Positions 54,135 through 64,000 of a stretch of DNA of 64,000 nt are shown one piece after another. Positions within the stretch are counted from its first letter, which is position 1, and the number at the start of each line of letters is the position of its first letter. The stretch is from Roseburia rectibacter (GTDB taxonomy: Bacteria > Bacillota > Clostridia > Lachnospirales > Lachnospiraceae). Location of the stretch: contig NZ_CP092473.1 of NCBI RefSeq assembly GCF_014287515.2, positions 788,001-852,000 of the forward strand, written 5' to 3'. The translations under genes and the position numbers were made by a program. The notes under the pieces were generated by a model that saw only the letters and a program-made list of their open reading frames with translations, made no database searches and was not told where the DNA came from.

Positions 54135-56087
54135 ATGGAGAAGAAAAAACTGACAGATGTGCCGCTGCATCAGATTCAGATCAAAGATGCATTTTGGGAT
54201 AAATACATCCGATTAGTAAAAGATGTCATACTTCCTTACCAGTGGAACACGTTAAATGACAATGTGAAAGATGCGGCGCCAAGCCACTGTATCAAGAACT
54301 TTAAGATTGCTGCAGGTGAGGCAGAGGGAGATTTTGAAGGAGCTGTCTTTCAGGATACCGATGTTGCAAAGTGGTTAGAGGCAGTTGCATTTACCTTAGA
54401 TTCATCCGGAAGAGATGACAAGTTGGAAAAACTTGCCGATGAGACGATCGACCTGATAGGGAAGGCACAATGTGAAGACGGATATTTAAATACCTACTTC
54501 ACGATCAAAGAACCTGACAGAAGATGGACGAATCTGAAAGAAGGACATGAGCTTTACACGGCAGGACACATGATCGAAGCAGCGGTTGCATATTACAATG
54601 CAACAGGAAAAAGAAAGTTCCTCGACATCGTTTCAAGATTTGCAGATCTGATCTGTGAGACATTTGGACCGGAGAAAGGAAAGTGTCATGGCTATCCGGG
54701 GCATCCGGAAGTAGAACTTGCTTTAGTAAAATTGTACCGGGCAACCGGACAGAAAAGATATCTTGATCTTGCAAAGTTTTTTATTGATGCAAGAGGTGTG
54801 GGAGAAAATTATTTCTTTCAGGAAGAGAAGAAAGAAAAATATCAGCAGATATTTCCTGAATTTGCCGGATATGTACCGGAATATTCCCAGTCGCATCTGC
54901 CGGTAAGGGAGCAGAAAACGGCAGAGGGGCATGCAGTAAGAGCTGTTTATCTCTACAGTGCGATGGCAGATCTGGCATATGAATATCAGGATGAGACATT
55001 ATTAGATGCCTGTAAAACACTCTGGAATAACATGACAGAGAAAAGAATGTACATCACAGGCGGTATCGGTTCATCAGGATTGTTAGAGCGGTTTACAACC
55101 GACTATGACCTTCCGAATGACAGAAATTATTCCGAATCCTGTGCATCCATCGGACTGGCGATGTTTGCAAAGCGGATGGAACAGATCACAAAGGATGCTA
55201 AATATGCGGACATTGTGGAAAAAGCACTGTATAATACGGTACTTGCCGGAATTGCGATGGATGGAAAGAGTTTCTTCTATGTAAATCCATTGGAAGTATG
55301 GCCGGATAACTGTATTGAACGGACATCCATGGAACATGTAAAACCGGTCAGACAGAAATGGTTTGGCGTGGCGTGCTGTCCACCGAATATAGCAAGAACA
55401 CTTGCCTCCTTAGGACAGTACATCTACGGGGCAGATGAAAACAGTTTATACATCAATTTATATATATCGAATCAGACAAAACTTCTGATCGGAGAAACAG
55501 AGACAGAAGTGGATGTGGAAAGTAATTTCTTAAAGGATGGAACGGTAACGATCCGTCTGGATTCAAAGGAAGCGTCCAAAGGAACACTGGCACTCAGGAT
55601 TCCTGGTTACACGAAAGAATTTAACGTGTGGCGCGGAAAACAGAAAATTGAAACACCGCTCATTAAAAACGGCTATCTTATGATAACAGATCTTATGGCA
55701 TCTGAGGAGATCAGGATATCCTGTGATATGAAAGCAAGATTTGTATATGCAAATCCAAAAGTCAGAGCGGATGAAGGAAAAGTATGTATCATGCGTGGAC
55801 CGCTGGTATATTGCATTGAGGAAACAGATAATGGAGCAAATTTAAGTTCCCTATATGTAGATACAAAAGAGCCGCTGACCGAAAAGTGGGAAGAACAGCT
55901 TTTAGGCGGTGTGATGACAGTAGAGGCAAAGGGAAAACGTATCTTAGAAGATAACTGGACGGCAGAAGAGTTATACAAAGAACAGCCGCCGGAGTTAAAG
56001 GATGTAACATTGAAAGCAGTCCCATATTGTTACTGGGGAAACCGGAAAACCGGGGAGATGGCAGTCTGGATCAGGAATCTGATCTGA
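54135..56087 (+). CDS. GH127 beta-L-arabinofuranosidase
   Basis: 650 residues, no signal peptide. The zinc/catalytic set of GH127 (as in HypBA1) is present: Glu334 and Cys336 (YSESCAS), then Cys414-Cys415 (GVACCPPNIA), with the proper spacing; one cysteine acts as the nucleophile. Family blocks: WDKYIRLV, ARxxGGIG-type (YITGGIGSSGLLERF) and CEDGYLNTYFT. It releases beta-linked L-arabinofuranose, found in plant extensins and arabinogalactan. The presence of both alpha- and beta-arabinofuranosidases widens the substrate range. First gene of the ABC-importer operon; GGAGGGAGG precedes ATG 54135. Confidence 0.92.
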   Translation: MEKKKLTDVPLHQIQIKDAFWDKYIRLVKDVILPYQWNTLNDNVKDAAPSHCIKNFKIAAGEAEGDFEGAVFQDTDVAKWLEAVAFTLDSSGRDDKLEKLADETIDLIGKAQCEDGYLNTYFTIKEPDRRWTNLKEGHELYTAGHMIEAAVAYYNATGKRKFLDIVSRFADLICETFGPEKGKCHGYPGHPEVELALVKLYRATGQKRYLDLAKFFIDARGVGENYFFQEEKKEKYQQIFPEFAGYVPEYSQSHLPVREQKTAEGHAVRAVYLYSAMADLAYEYQDETLLDACKTLWNNMTEKRMYITGGIGSSGLLERFTTDYDLPNDRNYSESCASIGLAMFAKRMEQITKDAKYADIVEKALYNTVLAGIAMDGKSFFYVNPLEVWPDNCIERTSMEHVKPVRQKWFGVACCPPNIARTLASLGQYIYGADENSLYINLYISNQTKLLIGETETEVDVESNFLKDGTVTIRLDSKEASKGTLALRIPGYTKEFNVWRGKQKIETPLIKNGYLMITDLMASEEIRISCDMKARFVYANPKVRADEGKVCIMRGPLVYCIEETDNGANLSSLYVDTKEPLTEKWEEQLLGGVMTVEAKGKRILEDNWTAEELYKEQPPELKDVTLKAVPYCYWGNRKTGEMAVWIRNLI

Positions 56088-56174
56088 CAGAAAAATATGT
56101 ATCACACGGAAGATCATCTGAAAAAAGGAGATACTTCCGATCTGATAAAGAAAAACCATTTGGGAGGTAAAAGT

Positions 56175-57572
56175 ATGAAGAAAAAGGTTTTAGCAGCATT
56201 AATGTGTGCAGCAATGACAGTTGGAATGCTCGCTGGATGTGGCGGTAATTCCACAGCAGGAAACACCAGCGCCGATGCGGGGGAAGCAGCATCCGGTACT
56301 GAGAGCGCAGACAGCGGCGCAGGAAGAAGAGAGATGGATGTAGAAGGTGATGATGTCACAACACTTGAGGTCTGGACATTCATCGAGAACCATCAGGATT
56401 TCTACACTAACATGGCTGAGAAATGGAATGAGGAAAATCCGGATAAGAAGGTTAAACTTGTTTTATCCAACATGGCATATGATGATATGCACAACAAATT
56501 ATCACTTGCATTAGAGTCAGGAGAGGGTGCTCCGGATGTCGTTGATATCGAGCTTGGTAAATTCCCTGCATTCATGACAGGTGATATCGGATTAAAACCA
56601 TTGAACGATGCAGTAGAACCGTATCTTGACAATGTAGTAGAGTCCAGATTACAGCTTTACTCCAAAGATGGTAACTATTATGGATTCCCGACACACGTTG
56701 GTACAACCGTTGCTTTCTACAACACGGAAGCATTAGAGGCAGCAGGTATTGATTACACAACCATCAAGACCTGGGATGACTTCAAAGAAGCAGGTGCAAA
56801 ATACAAAGAAGCAACCGGAAAAACATTTGCAGCATGTGAGACAACTGCTCAGTGGACATTAAACTTAATGCTCGCTCAGAAAGGCGGAGATTACTTAAAT
56901 GATGATGGAAGCCTTGCAGTAAACAATGACACAATGGTTGAATGTTTACAGACCATGAAAGATATGCAGGATGCAGGTGCTATGGACGTTATCGCCGGTG
57001 GACAGCCTGACAACGAGGAAGCATATCCGTTATACAACAGCGGTGATGTCGCAGCAGCAATCATGCCATTCTGGCAGACCAGCCGTTACTTAAGCTACAT
57101 GACAGACCTTTCCGGTAAAGTTGCAATCGCAGCACCTCCTGTATTTGGTGACAACGATGCAGTAAAGACCATCGGTGGTGGTGGTACCGGTACAGCAGTT
57201 GTAGCATCCAGTCCGAATGCTGACCTTGCAGCAGAAGTATTCGCTTACATCAAACTTTCTGACACAGCAAACGTAGAAGTTTGGAACGTATTAGGATTTG
57301 ACCCGGTTAACACAGCAGTATGGACAGACAAATCCGTAACAGAGAACCCGGATAATCAGTATGTACAGTACTTCAACACAAAACCATTTGATGCATTATT
57401 AGATGTTCAGGACGGCATTGGATTACTGACCTGCTATACAGATGAGAAGATGCCATCCATCAACAATATCTTCTGTACAGAGACTTTGAATAATATCTTC
57501 GAGTCCGGTATGGATGTAAAAGAAGCGTTAGACGAGGCACAGTCTGCACTTCAGAATGAATTTGGAGAATAA
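56175..57572 (+). CDS. Carbohydrate ABC transporter substrate-binding lipoprotein
   Basis: 465 residues. Lipobox GMLAGC near residue 22, a Ser/Gly/Ala-rich tether, then the periplasmic-type binding fold (family 1 extracellular solute-binding): LEVWTFIENHQDFY, GAPDVVDIELGKFPAFM, YGFPTHVGTTVAFYNTEALEAAGID, and GGGGTGTAVVASSPNADLA near the hinge. It probably captures arabino-oligosaccharides (inferred from the operon). GGGAGG precedes ATG 56175. A hairpin separates it from the permease genes. Codon use (TTA, GTA-rich) suggests high expression. Confidence 0.93.
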   Translation: MKKKVLAALMCAAMTVGMLAGCGGNSTAGNTSADAGEAASGTESADSGAGRREMDVEGDDVTTLEVWTFIENHQDFYTNMAEKWNEENPDKKVKLVLSNMAYDDMHNKLSLALESGEGAPDVVDIELGKFPAFMTGDIGLKPLNDAVEPYLDNVVESRLQLYSKDGNYYGFPTHVGTTVAFYNTEALEAAGIDYTTIKTWDDFKEAGAKYKEATGKTFAACETTAQWTLNLMLAQKGGDYLNDDGSLAVNNDTMVECLQTMKDMQDAGAMDVIAGGQPDNEEAYPLYNSGDVAAAIMPFWQTSRYLSYMTDLSGKVAIAAPPVFGDNDAVKTIGGGGTGTAVVASSPNADLAAEVFAYIKLSDTANVEVWNVLGFDPVNTAVWTDKSVTENPDNQYVQYFNTKPFDALLDVQDGIGLLTCYTDEKMPSINNIFCTETLNNIFESGMDVKEALDEAQSALQNEFGE

Positions 57573-57586
57573 GAGACAGGTTTAAA

Positions 57587-57630
57587 CAGGCAGGGATGTG
57601 GGGCAGATGTCCTGCATCCCGTTTCCTGTT
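57587..57630 (+). other. Intercistronic stem-loop between binding protein and permeases
   Basis: Two-tier stem: ACAGG and GGGATG pair with CATCCC and CCTGT. Without a T-run, it probably stabilises the binding-protein mRNA and limits read-through, a usual arrangement that gives more binding protein than permease. Confidence 0.65.
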
Positions 57631-57655
57631 ATGAGGGAAAAGGGGGCATTACAGC

Positions 57656-58549
57656 ATGAATAAAGTGAAGAAGTTTTTGTATTCGCAAAAAGCAGCACCT
57701 TATGTGTTTATTCTTCCATTTGTTCTGACAGTCATTTTGTTTTGGGTATTCCCGATCGCAAATGGTGTACTGTTAAGTTTTCAGGACGTCCTGAAAGATA
57801 AATGGGTTGGAATGAACAACTATAAGAGATTACTCTCTGATACATATTTCAGAAAAGCAGTCTGGAACAGTTTTAAATACATGGTGGGAACACTGGTACT
57901 TTTAATTCCGTTTCCAATGTTATTTGCAAGTATGTTAAACAGTAAACTGATGAAGGCGAAGGGATTTTTCAAGTCTGTTTATTTTATCCCGGCACTGACA
58001 TCTGTTGTCGTTGTAGGTACAATCTTCCGTCTGATGTTTGGTGAGATGGATACGGCACTTGCAAACCAGATTTTAAATTTCTTTGGACATTCTTCCATCA
58101 AATGGCTGAAAGGTGAATGGACCGGATACTTTGCACTTCTCCTAGTAGCGTGCTGGCGCTGGACCGGTGTCAATATCCTCTATTTCCTTGCAGGGTTACA
58201 GAATATCTCCACGGATCTCTACGAGGCGGCTTCCATCGACGGAGCGACAAAGTGGCAGCAGTTTAAGAGCATTTCAGTACCGCTTGTAAAACCGACTACG
58301 ATCTATGTATTAACAATTAGTATTTATGCAGGACTTTCCATGTTCCTTGAGTCTTACATGCTGTGGAAAGGTAATAACTCCCCACAGAATATCGGACTTA
58401 CGATCGTTGGTTATCTGTATCGTCAGGGTATTGAGAAGCGTGCAATGGGATATGCATGTGCAGTTGGTTTAGTACTTCTTATCATTGTTATGATCATTAA
58501 TATCATCCAGCTTGCATTGACCGGAACATTTAAGAAGGAGGAGAGATAA
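57656..58549 (+). CDS. Sugar ABC transporter permease (MalF type)
   Basis: 297 residues with six helices: PYVFILPFVLTVILFWVFPI, VGTLVLLIPFPMLFASML, SVYFIPALTSVVVVGTIFRLMFG and others. The ATPase-docking EAA loop is YEAASIDGATKWQQFKSISVPLVKP. It pairs with the next permease. No ATPase gene is encoded here, so a shared MsmK-type ATPase elsewhere would be needed (a common feature of these importers). GGGGGC and a GGG site lie before ATG 57656. Confidence 0.94.
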   Translation: MNKVKKFLYSQKAAPYVFILPFVLTVILFWVFPIANGVLLSFQDVLKDKWVGMNNYKRLLSDTYFRKAVWNSFKYMVGTLVLLIPFPMLFASMLNSKLMKAKGFFKSVYFIPALTSVVVVGTIFRLMFGEMDTALANQILNFFGHSSIKWLKGEWTGYFALLLVACWRWTGVNILYFLAGLQNISTDLYEAASIDGATKWQQFKSISVPLVKPTTIYVLTISIYAGLSMFLESYMLWKGNNSPQNIGLTIVGYLYRQGIEKRAMGYACAVGLVLLIIVMIINIIQLALTGTFKKEER

Positions 58550-58550
58550 T

Positions 58551-59414
58551 ATGGCAGCAGAATCTGTTGGAATGAGCCAGAAAAAGAAAGACAGGGCAGC
58601 AACCATCGGTATGATCATATTTTTTTCCATCCTTGCGATCCTTACCGTTCTGCCGATCTATCTGTTGGTATTAGCCAGTTTTAAACCGGGAAACTTCCTG
58701 CTTCAGTATGGATTAAATCTGAATCTGGATATCCCGCATTTAACACTGGACAATTACAAATTACTTTTTACAGGCAAACATGATTACTGGACATGGTTTG
58801 GCAACAGCCTTATCCTAACCGTGATCACTGTAATCCTGACATTGGCGATCAGTGCATTTGTTGCATATGGATTTGCAGCATATGATTTTAAGGGAAAGAA
58901 CTTTTTCTTTATTATAGTTCTTCTGATCCTCTCTGTACCGTTTGAGGTTATTATGCTCCCTCTTTACAAACAGATTTCAAGCTGGGGCATGATGGACAGT
59001 TATGTATCGGTTGTGCTTCCGTTTTTGGCACATGCATCTACGATCTTTTTCTTCCGGCAGTATCTTTTAGGACTGCCCAAATCGTTGATCGAAGCAGGAC
59101 GTATCGATGGTGCGACAGAGTACGGTATTTTCTTTAAGCTGATCGTACCGATCATGAAACCGGCATTTTCCGCGATGGCGATCTTAAATGGTATGAATGC
59201 ATGGAACAACTATTTGTGGCCGTTGCTGGTTATCCGTTCTGCCGACAAATATACACTGACCATTGGTCTTAACACACTGATCAATCCGTATGGTGATAAC
59301 TACAGTCTGTTAGTTGTTGGTTCTGTATTTTCCATCATACCGATATTTATCTTATTTATCTGCTTCCAGAAATACTTTATTGAAGGTATGACAGCAGGTG
59401 CGGTAAAAGAGTAA
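58551..59414 (+). CDS. Sugar ABC transporter permease (MalG type)
   Basis: 287 residues, six helices: GMIIFFSILAILTVLPIYLLVLASF at the start, LILTVITVILTLAISAFVAYGFAAY, and a C-terminal YSLLVVGSVFSIIPIFILFICFQKYFIEGMTAGAVKE. The EAA loop is IEAGRIDGATEYGIFFKLIVPIMKP. It starts one base after the first permease ends, with AAGGAGGAG in that gene's tail, so translation is coupled. Confidence 0.95.
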   Translation: MAAESVGMSQKKKDRAATIGMIIFFSILAILTVLPIYLLVLASFKPGNFLLQYGLNLNLDIPHLTLDNYKLLFTGKHDYWTWFGNSLILTVITVILTLAISAFVAYGFAAYDFKGKNFFFIIVLLILSVPFEVIMLPLYKQISSWGMMDSYVSVVLPFLAHASTIFFFRQYLLGLPKSLIEAGRIDGATEYGIFFKLIVPIMKPAFSAMAILNGMNAWNNYLWPLLVIRSADKYTLTIGLNTLINPYGDNYSLLVVGSVFSIIPIFILFICFQKYFIEGMTAGAVKE

Positions 59415-59426
59415 GATTTTAAGTGA

Positions 59427-60956
<1,530 letters not shown>

Positions 60957-61103
60957 AACATGAAAGCCGTTGTGTGAACGAATTGTTACAGATTCTTCAA
61001 AGAGTATTCAAAAAATGTACAACGGGATTTCACAAATTGCGGATATATTATTAGTATCACGAAAGAGTGATAAAACTTTTTTTCATAAATTCTCCCCCTT
61101 TTT

Positions 61104-61136
61104 AAATCCACCATTTCCCCAAATGGTGGATTTTTT
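61104..61136 (+). terminator. Intrinsic terminator of the arabinan ABC operon; intron target
   Basis: A perfect 13-bp stem AAATCCACCATTT / AAATGGTGGATTT around CCCC with a T-run. The group II intron starts within a few bases after the T-run, the known insertion habit of class-C introns. Confidence 0.95.
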
Positions 61137-62986
61137 GGTTTGCGCGCCATGGGCGCGCTCTAATGGGTGAAAGTCCCGAACACGCCTAGGCAACGAGGAA
61201 GTGTATAGCAGAACAGCAAGGGTGTCCATCGTGAGGTGGAATCTGAAGGAAGCTGTAAGCAAACTCTTGGTCCGACGGACAGAAATCACATATAAGGCTC
61301 GGAAATACGGATAAGTCTGCCAAAAGAGATGAAGTCCTAAAGTTGCTGGAAGTACGAGTAAATGTGGCGGATAGATGAGAGGAAAGAGCGTGCACCTTAA
61401 GCGTGGAGGTCTCACAGGGGTTTCATTAGCCTAGTAACAACGAACTGTGAGAAGTCAGCCGAGCCCATAGTAGTGAAGAAGTCTCTGTAATAGAGATGGA
61501 GCAAAGGGGCGAACAATCAATAAGTTTGAGTATGTCTCGTATTGCAGAAGAGATAACATCTGCCGTAACCAATCGGGTAAAAGATGGTCAAATCAAGCGA
61601 GACGGAAAGGAAAGAACGCATGGACACAAGTAGTCTAATGGAGCAGATATTATCTAGCGATAACCTCAACAGAGCATATCTGCAGGTCGTACGAAACAAA
61701 GGTGCAGAGGGAGTGGACGGAATGAAGTGCACAGAACTTAAGGAACATCTTGCAAAGAACGGCGAAATCATTAAGGAGCAGCTGAGGACAAGAAAGTATA
61801 AACCTCAGCCAGTACGGAGAGTGGAGATACCAAAACCCGATGGCGGTTTCAGAAACCTGGGAGTGCCAACAGTAACAGACAGATTTATACAACAAGCTAT
61901 TGCACAGGTCTTAACACCAATCTATGAGGAGCAGTTCCATGATCATAGTTATGGATTCAGACCGAACAGATGTGCACAACAGGCAATCCTGACAGCACTT
62001 GATATGATGAACGAGGGCAACGACTGGATTGTAGACATTGACTTGGAAAAGTTCTTTGACACAGTAAACCATGACAAGCTTATGACCATCATAGGCAGAA
62101 CTATAAAAGATGGAGATGTTATCTCTATCATTAGGAAATATCTTGTCAGTGGAATCATGATTGATGATGAGTATGAGGATTCTATTGTGGGAACACCACA
62201 AGGAGGAAATCTTTCACCATTACTGGCAAATATCATGCTGAATGAACTTGATAAGGAAATGGAAAAGAGAGGGCTTAACTTTGTACGATACGCGGATGAC
62301 TGTATTATTATGGTCGGAAGCGAAATGTCTGCCAATCGTGTAATGAGAAACATATCTCGTTTTATTGAAGAGAAACTAGGACTCAAAGTTAACATGACCA
62401 AGAGCAAAGTAGATAGACCAAGAGGATTGAAATATCTGGGTTTCGGATTCTACTTTGATTCAAGAGCACACCAATTTAAGGCAAAACCACATGCAAAATC
62501 AGTAGCAAAGTTCAAGAGGCGAATGAAAGAACTCACTTGTCGTAGCTGGGGCGTTAGTAACAGCTATAAGGTTGAGAAACTTAATCAGCTTATCAGAGGG
62601 TGGATTAACTACTTTAAAATAGGTAGTATGAAGGTGTTATGTGCCACGCTCGACCAAAGCATAAGATTTCGATTGCGCATGTGTATATGGAAACATTGGA
62701 AAACTCCACAGAATCGCGCGAAGAACTTAATAAAGCTAGGGGTATATAAGAAACTAGCGTACTCAACGGCTTATAATGGTGCGAGAATCGCACACTGCTG
62801 TCAAGGCGGTGCCATGAATGTAGCCGTTACAAAAGAAAGACTAACCCGTTTTGGATTAATCTCAATGTTAGATTACTACACCGAAAGGTGTGTTACTTGT
62901 TAAGTTGACTGAACCGCCGTGTACCGAACGGTACGCACGGTGGTGTGAGAGGTCGGGAAATCACTCAGATTTCCCTCCTACTCGAT
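61137..62986 (+). mobile_element. Group II intron, class C (IIC), with reverse transcriptase
   Basis: About 1.85 kb. The 5' part begins around GGTTTGCGCGCC; a GCGCGCC-ATG-GGCGCGC hairpin and TAATGGGTGAAAGTCCC are typical of domain I. The reverse-transcriptase gene lies in domain IV. Domain V is seen as CCGTGTACCGAACGGTAC followed by GCACGGTGGTGTGAGAGG (62919-62952). Domain VI is the TCGGGAAAT...ATTTCCC hairpin, and the likely 3' end is CTACTCGAT at 62986. It sits directly after an intrinsic terminator, the target preferred by class C. Exact 5' boundary approximate to a few bases. Confidence 0.9.
61620..62903 (+). CDS. ltrA: Group II intron reverse transcriptase/maturase (class C, no endonuclease)
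   Basis: 427 residues from ATG 61620 (an in-frame ATG at 61584 adds 12). RT blocks: RNKGAEGVDGM, VRRVEIPKPDGGFRNLGVPTV, SYGFRPNRCAQQAI, VDIDLEKFFDTVNHD, GTPQGGNLSPLLANIML and the catalytic VRYADDC. The maturase/X domain (~335-400) holds LNQLIRGWINYFKIG. It ends without a DNA-binding/HNH endonuclease domain, as in class C. It appears intact, so the intron may be mobile. Confidence 0.95.
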   Translation: MDTSSLMEQILSSDNLNRAYLQVVRNKGAEGVDGMKCTELKEHLAKNGEIIKEQLRTRKYKPQPVRRVEIPKPDGGFRNLGVPTVTDRFIQQAIAQVLTPIYEEQFHDHSYGFRPNRCAQQAILTALDMMNEGNDWIVDIDLEKFFDTVNHDKLMTIIGRTIKDGDVISIIRKYLVSGIMIDDEYEDSIVGTPQGGNLSPLLANIMLNELDKEMEKRGLNFVRYADDCIIMVGSEMSANRVMRNISRFIEEKLGLKVNMTKSKVDRPRGLKYLGFGFYFDSRAHQFKAKPHAKSVAKFKRRMKELTCRSWGVSNSYKVEKLNQLIRGWINYFKIGSMKVLCATLDQSIRFRLRMCIWKHWKTPQNRAKNLIKLGVYKKLAYSTAYNGARIAHCCQGGAMNVAVTKERLTRFGLISMLDYYTERCVTC

Positions 62987-63144
62987 TGCAATAATTACAA
63001 ATATCATTAAAATAGAGGCTTTTTAATGACAGAATAGCAGCGGTATGCTAAAATTCAGACAAGTATTTTCAGATGTATGAAACGAGGGAAAATAGTTAAA
63101 CAACTTGTGATTTATTATAAATACGAAGGAAAAGGAGTGTCCGT

Positions 63145-63705
63145 ATGAGTAATACAACCAAAAGAGCATTAGAGGCATCCTTAAAAAAATTACTTTTACA
63201 GAAACCATTAGATAAAATTACGATCCAGGATCTGACCACGGACTGTGGAATCAGCCGTATGGCATTTTATTACCATTTTAAAGATATCTATGATCTGGTT
63301 GAATGGGCATGCGTGGAGGACGGAAAGCGGGCGCTGCAGGGAAAACGAACCTACAATTCCTGGCAGGAAGGGTTAGAGCAGATTTTTAAGGCAGTGCTGG
63401 AAAATAAACCGTTTATCATGAATGTATACCGTTCGGTCAGCAAGGAACAGATTGAAAGTTATCTTTATAAGCTGACGTTTGAACTGATCGAGGGTGTGGT
63501 AAATGAGAAGGCGGAAGGAACCGGTCTCCCGGAGGAAGATAAACGTTTTATTGCAGATTTTTACAAGTATGGTTTTGTCGGTGTGATGTTAGACTGGATC
63601 AAAGACGGTATGCAGGAAGACTACAGCACGATCGTCAAAAAAATGAGTCTGACACTGCACGGAAATATCAGTAATTCGATTGGAAATTTTTTAGATGAAG
63701 TGTGA
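63145..63705 (+). CDS. TetR-family transcriptional regulator (DhaS-like)
   Basis: 186 residues. N-terminal HTH: LEASLKKLLLQKPLDKITIQDLTTDCGISRMAFYYHFKDIYDLVEWA, a helix-turn-helix with the TetR AFYYHFKD signature. The C-terminal part (VYRSVSKEQIESYLYKL ... FIADFYKYGFVGVMLDWIKDGM) resembles TetR proteins of the DhaS group, which regulate dihydroxyacetone kinase operons. The regulated gene is not evident here. AAAAGGAG precedes ATG 63145. A strong hairpin follows 89 bases after the stop. Confidence 0.87.
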   Translation: MSNTTKRALEASLKKLLLQKPLDKITIQDLTTDCGISRMAFYYHFKDIYDLVEWACVEDGKRALQGKRTYNSWQEGLEQIFKAVLENKPFIMNVYRSVSKEQIESYLYKLTFELIEGVVNEKAEGTGLPEEDKRFIADFYKYGFVGVMLDWIKDGMQEDYSTIVKKMSLTLHGNISNSIGNFLDEV

Positions 63706-63793
63706 TTTATGTTTCGGATGACAGTCAGCAACGTCGTCCGGTTAATTTAGGTACGCTGTACCGGATTTGTAAATGCAGGGCCGATTATTTATC

Positions 63794-63838
63794 AAAACAG
63801 GCGGAATGATAAAAATATTGTCATTCCGCCTGTTTTGT
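63794..63838. terminator. Intrinsic terminator after the TetR-type gene
   Basis: A perfect 16-bp stem AAAACAGGCGGAATGA / TCATTCCGCCTGTTTT around TAAAAATATTG. The T-tract is short, but the stem is very strong and the A-run on the left makes it potentially bidirectional. Confidence 0.8.
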
Positions 63839-63918
63839 ATATTGGATTTTTATCCGGGAAGTAATAAGATGACCACAGAACGAAGATAATAAAAGCAGTT
63901 AGAAAGGAGATTCTTATT

Positions 63919-64000
63919 ATGTCAAATAAAAATAAAACCATCGCGTTAGCATCTTTGATTGCAGCAGGAGCCGGTGTGGCAGCAGTTGCGGCAAGCAACA
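63919..64000 (+). CDS. Start of a small membrane or exported protein, cut by window end
   Basis: 27 residues: MSNKNKTIALASLIAAGAGVAAV, then continuing past the edge. The Ala/Gly-rich hydrophobic stretch after a lysine-containing start suits a signal peptide or membrane helix. AAAGGAG at good spacing before ATG 63919 supports a real gene. Function unknown because the rest is missing. Confidence 0.6.
   Translation, partial: MSNKNKTIALASLIAAGAGVAAVAASN

Noticed and set aside
57581..57588. GTTTAAAC palindrome after the binding-protein gene as a LacI operator
   Set aside because: Half-sites are in the opposite order to the TTAAACGTTTAA sites and it is only 8 bp; likely chance.

Overview
The window looks like chromosomal DNA of a gut Lachnospiraceae bacterium of the Roseburia/Agathobacter type (Firmicutes, Clostridia). 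The evidence is moderate GC, strong AGGAGG ribosome binding sites, sigma-A promoters, pyruvate formate-lyase with its activase, a long-form Hpf, Veg, DegV, ECF-transporter genes and a Gram-positive arabinan-use locus. Genus is inferred from gene content and style, not from a database match.

Layout. 1-4.8 kb: a cut-off aminotransferase, trmL, the ecfA1-ecfA2-ecfT vitamin-transport module and truA. 4.8-7.7 kb: a divergent HTH protein / membrane protein-kinase pair, then a 52-residue ribbon-helix-helix regulator facing a zinc-ribbon/DUF4352 membrane protein whose leader holds 10-bp operator-like repeats, a possible leader peptide and 55-bp repeats with a compensated hairpin. 7.7-8.85 kb: rplM-rpsI with promoter, long leader and terminator. 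8.85-12.7 kb: an AT-rich accessory island with degraded ORFs, a HindIII-type restriction-modification system, a broken cysteine-rich gene coupled to the methylase and a truncated SIR2-like gene. 12.8-15.9 kb: a chemotaxis receptor and an AgrA/AgrC-like pair. 16.0-19.7 kb: a long palindromic element and two ABC exporter half-transporters, the second broken. 19.8-27.3 kb: two large secreted cell-wall proteins and a dihydrouridine synthase.

27.4-34.9 kb: first arabinan block (secreted GH43 endo-arabinanase, AGCS symporter, cytoplasmic GH43 and GH51 arabinofuranosidases, DUF6171 protein) followed by convergent regulator and phosphodiesterase genes. 35.1-39.5 kb: a PAS-GGDEF protein and pflB-pflA behind a ZTP (pfl) riboswitch plus a second promoter. 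39.6-52.5 kb: mostly core genes (hpf, degV, ddl, murF, plsC-like, PrcB-like lipoprotein, veg, DUF3794/LysM protein, NlpC/P60 hydrolase, yqeY, SEC-C methionine aminopeptidase, plsY-like and an MGDG-synthase-like glycosyltransferase). 52.6-61.1 kb: second arabinan block (LacI-type regulator, GH127 beta-L-arabinofuranosidase, carbohydrate ABC importer, second GH51), closed by a strong terminator. A class-C group II intron with its reverse transcriptase lies directly after that terminator, followed by a TetR-type regulator and the start of a gene cut by the window end.

How the parts fit: extracellular endo-arabinanase would release arabino-oligosaccharides, the ABC importer would take them in, and the cytoplasmic GH43, GH51 and GH127 enzymes would release arabinose. 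The LacI-type regulator and the winged-helix regulator are the likely local controllers. No single clearly unknown large system stands out. The most unusual signals are the ribbon-helix-helix/leader-repeat region, the gene coupled to the HindIII-like methylase, the bypass promoter behind the ZTP riboswitch, the FabT-like box before degV, and a terminator whose stem also supplies the next gene's ribosome binding site.
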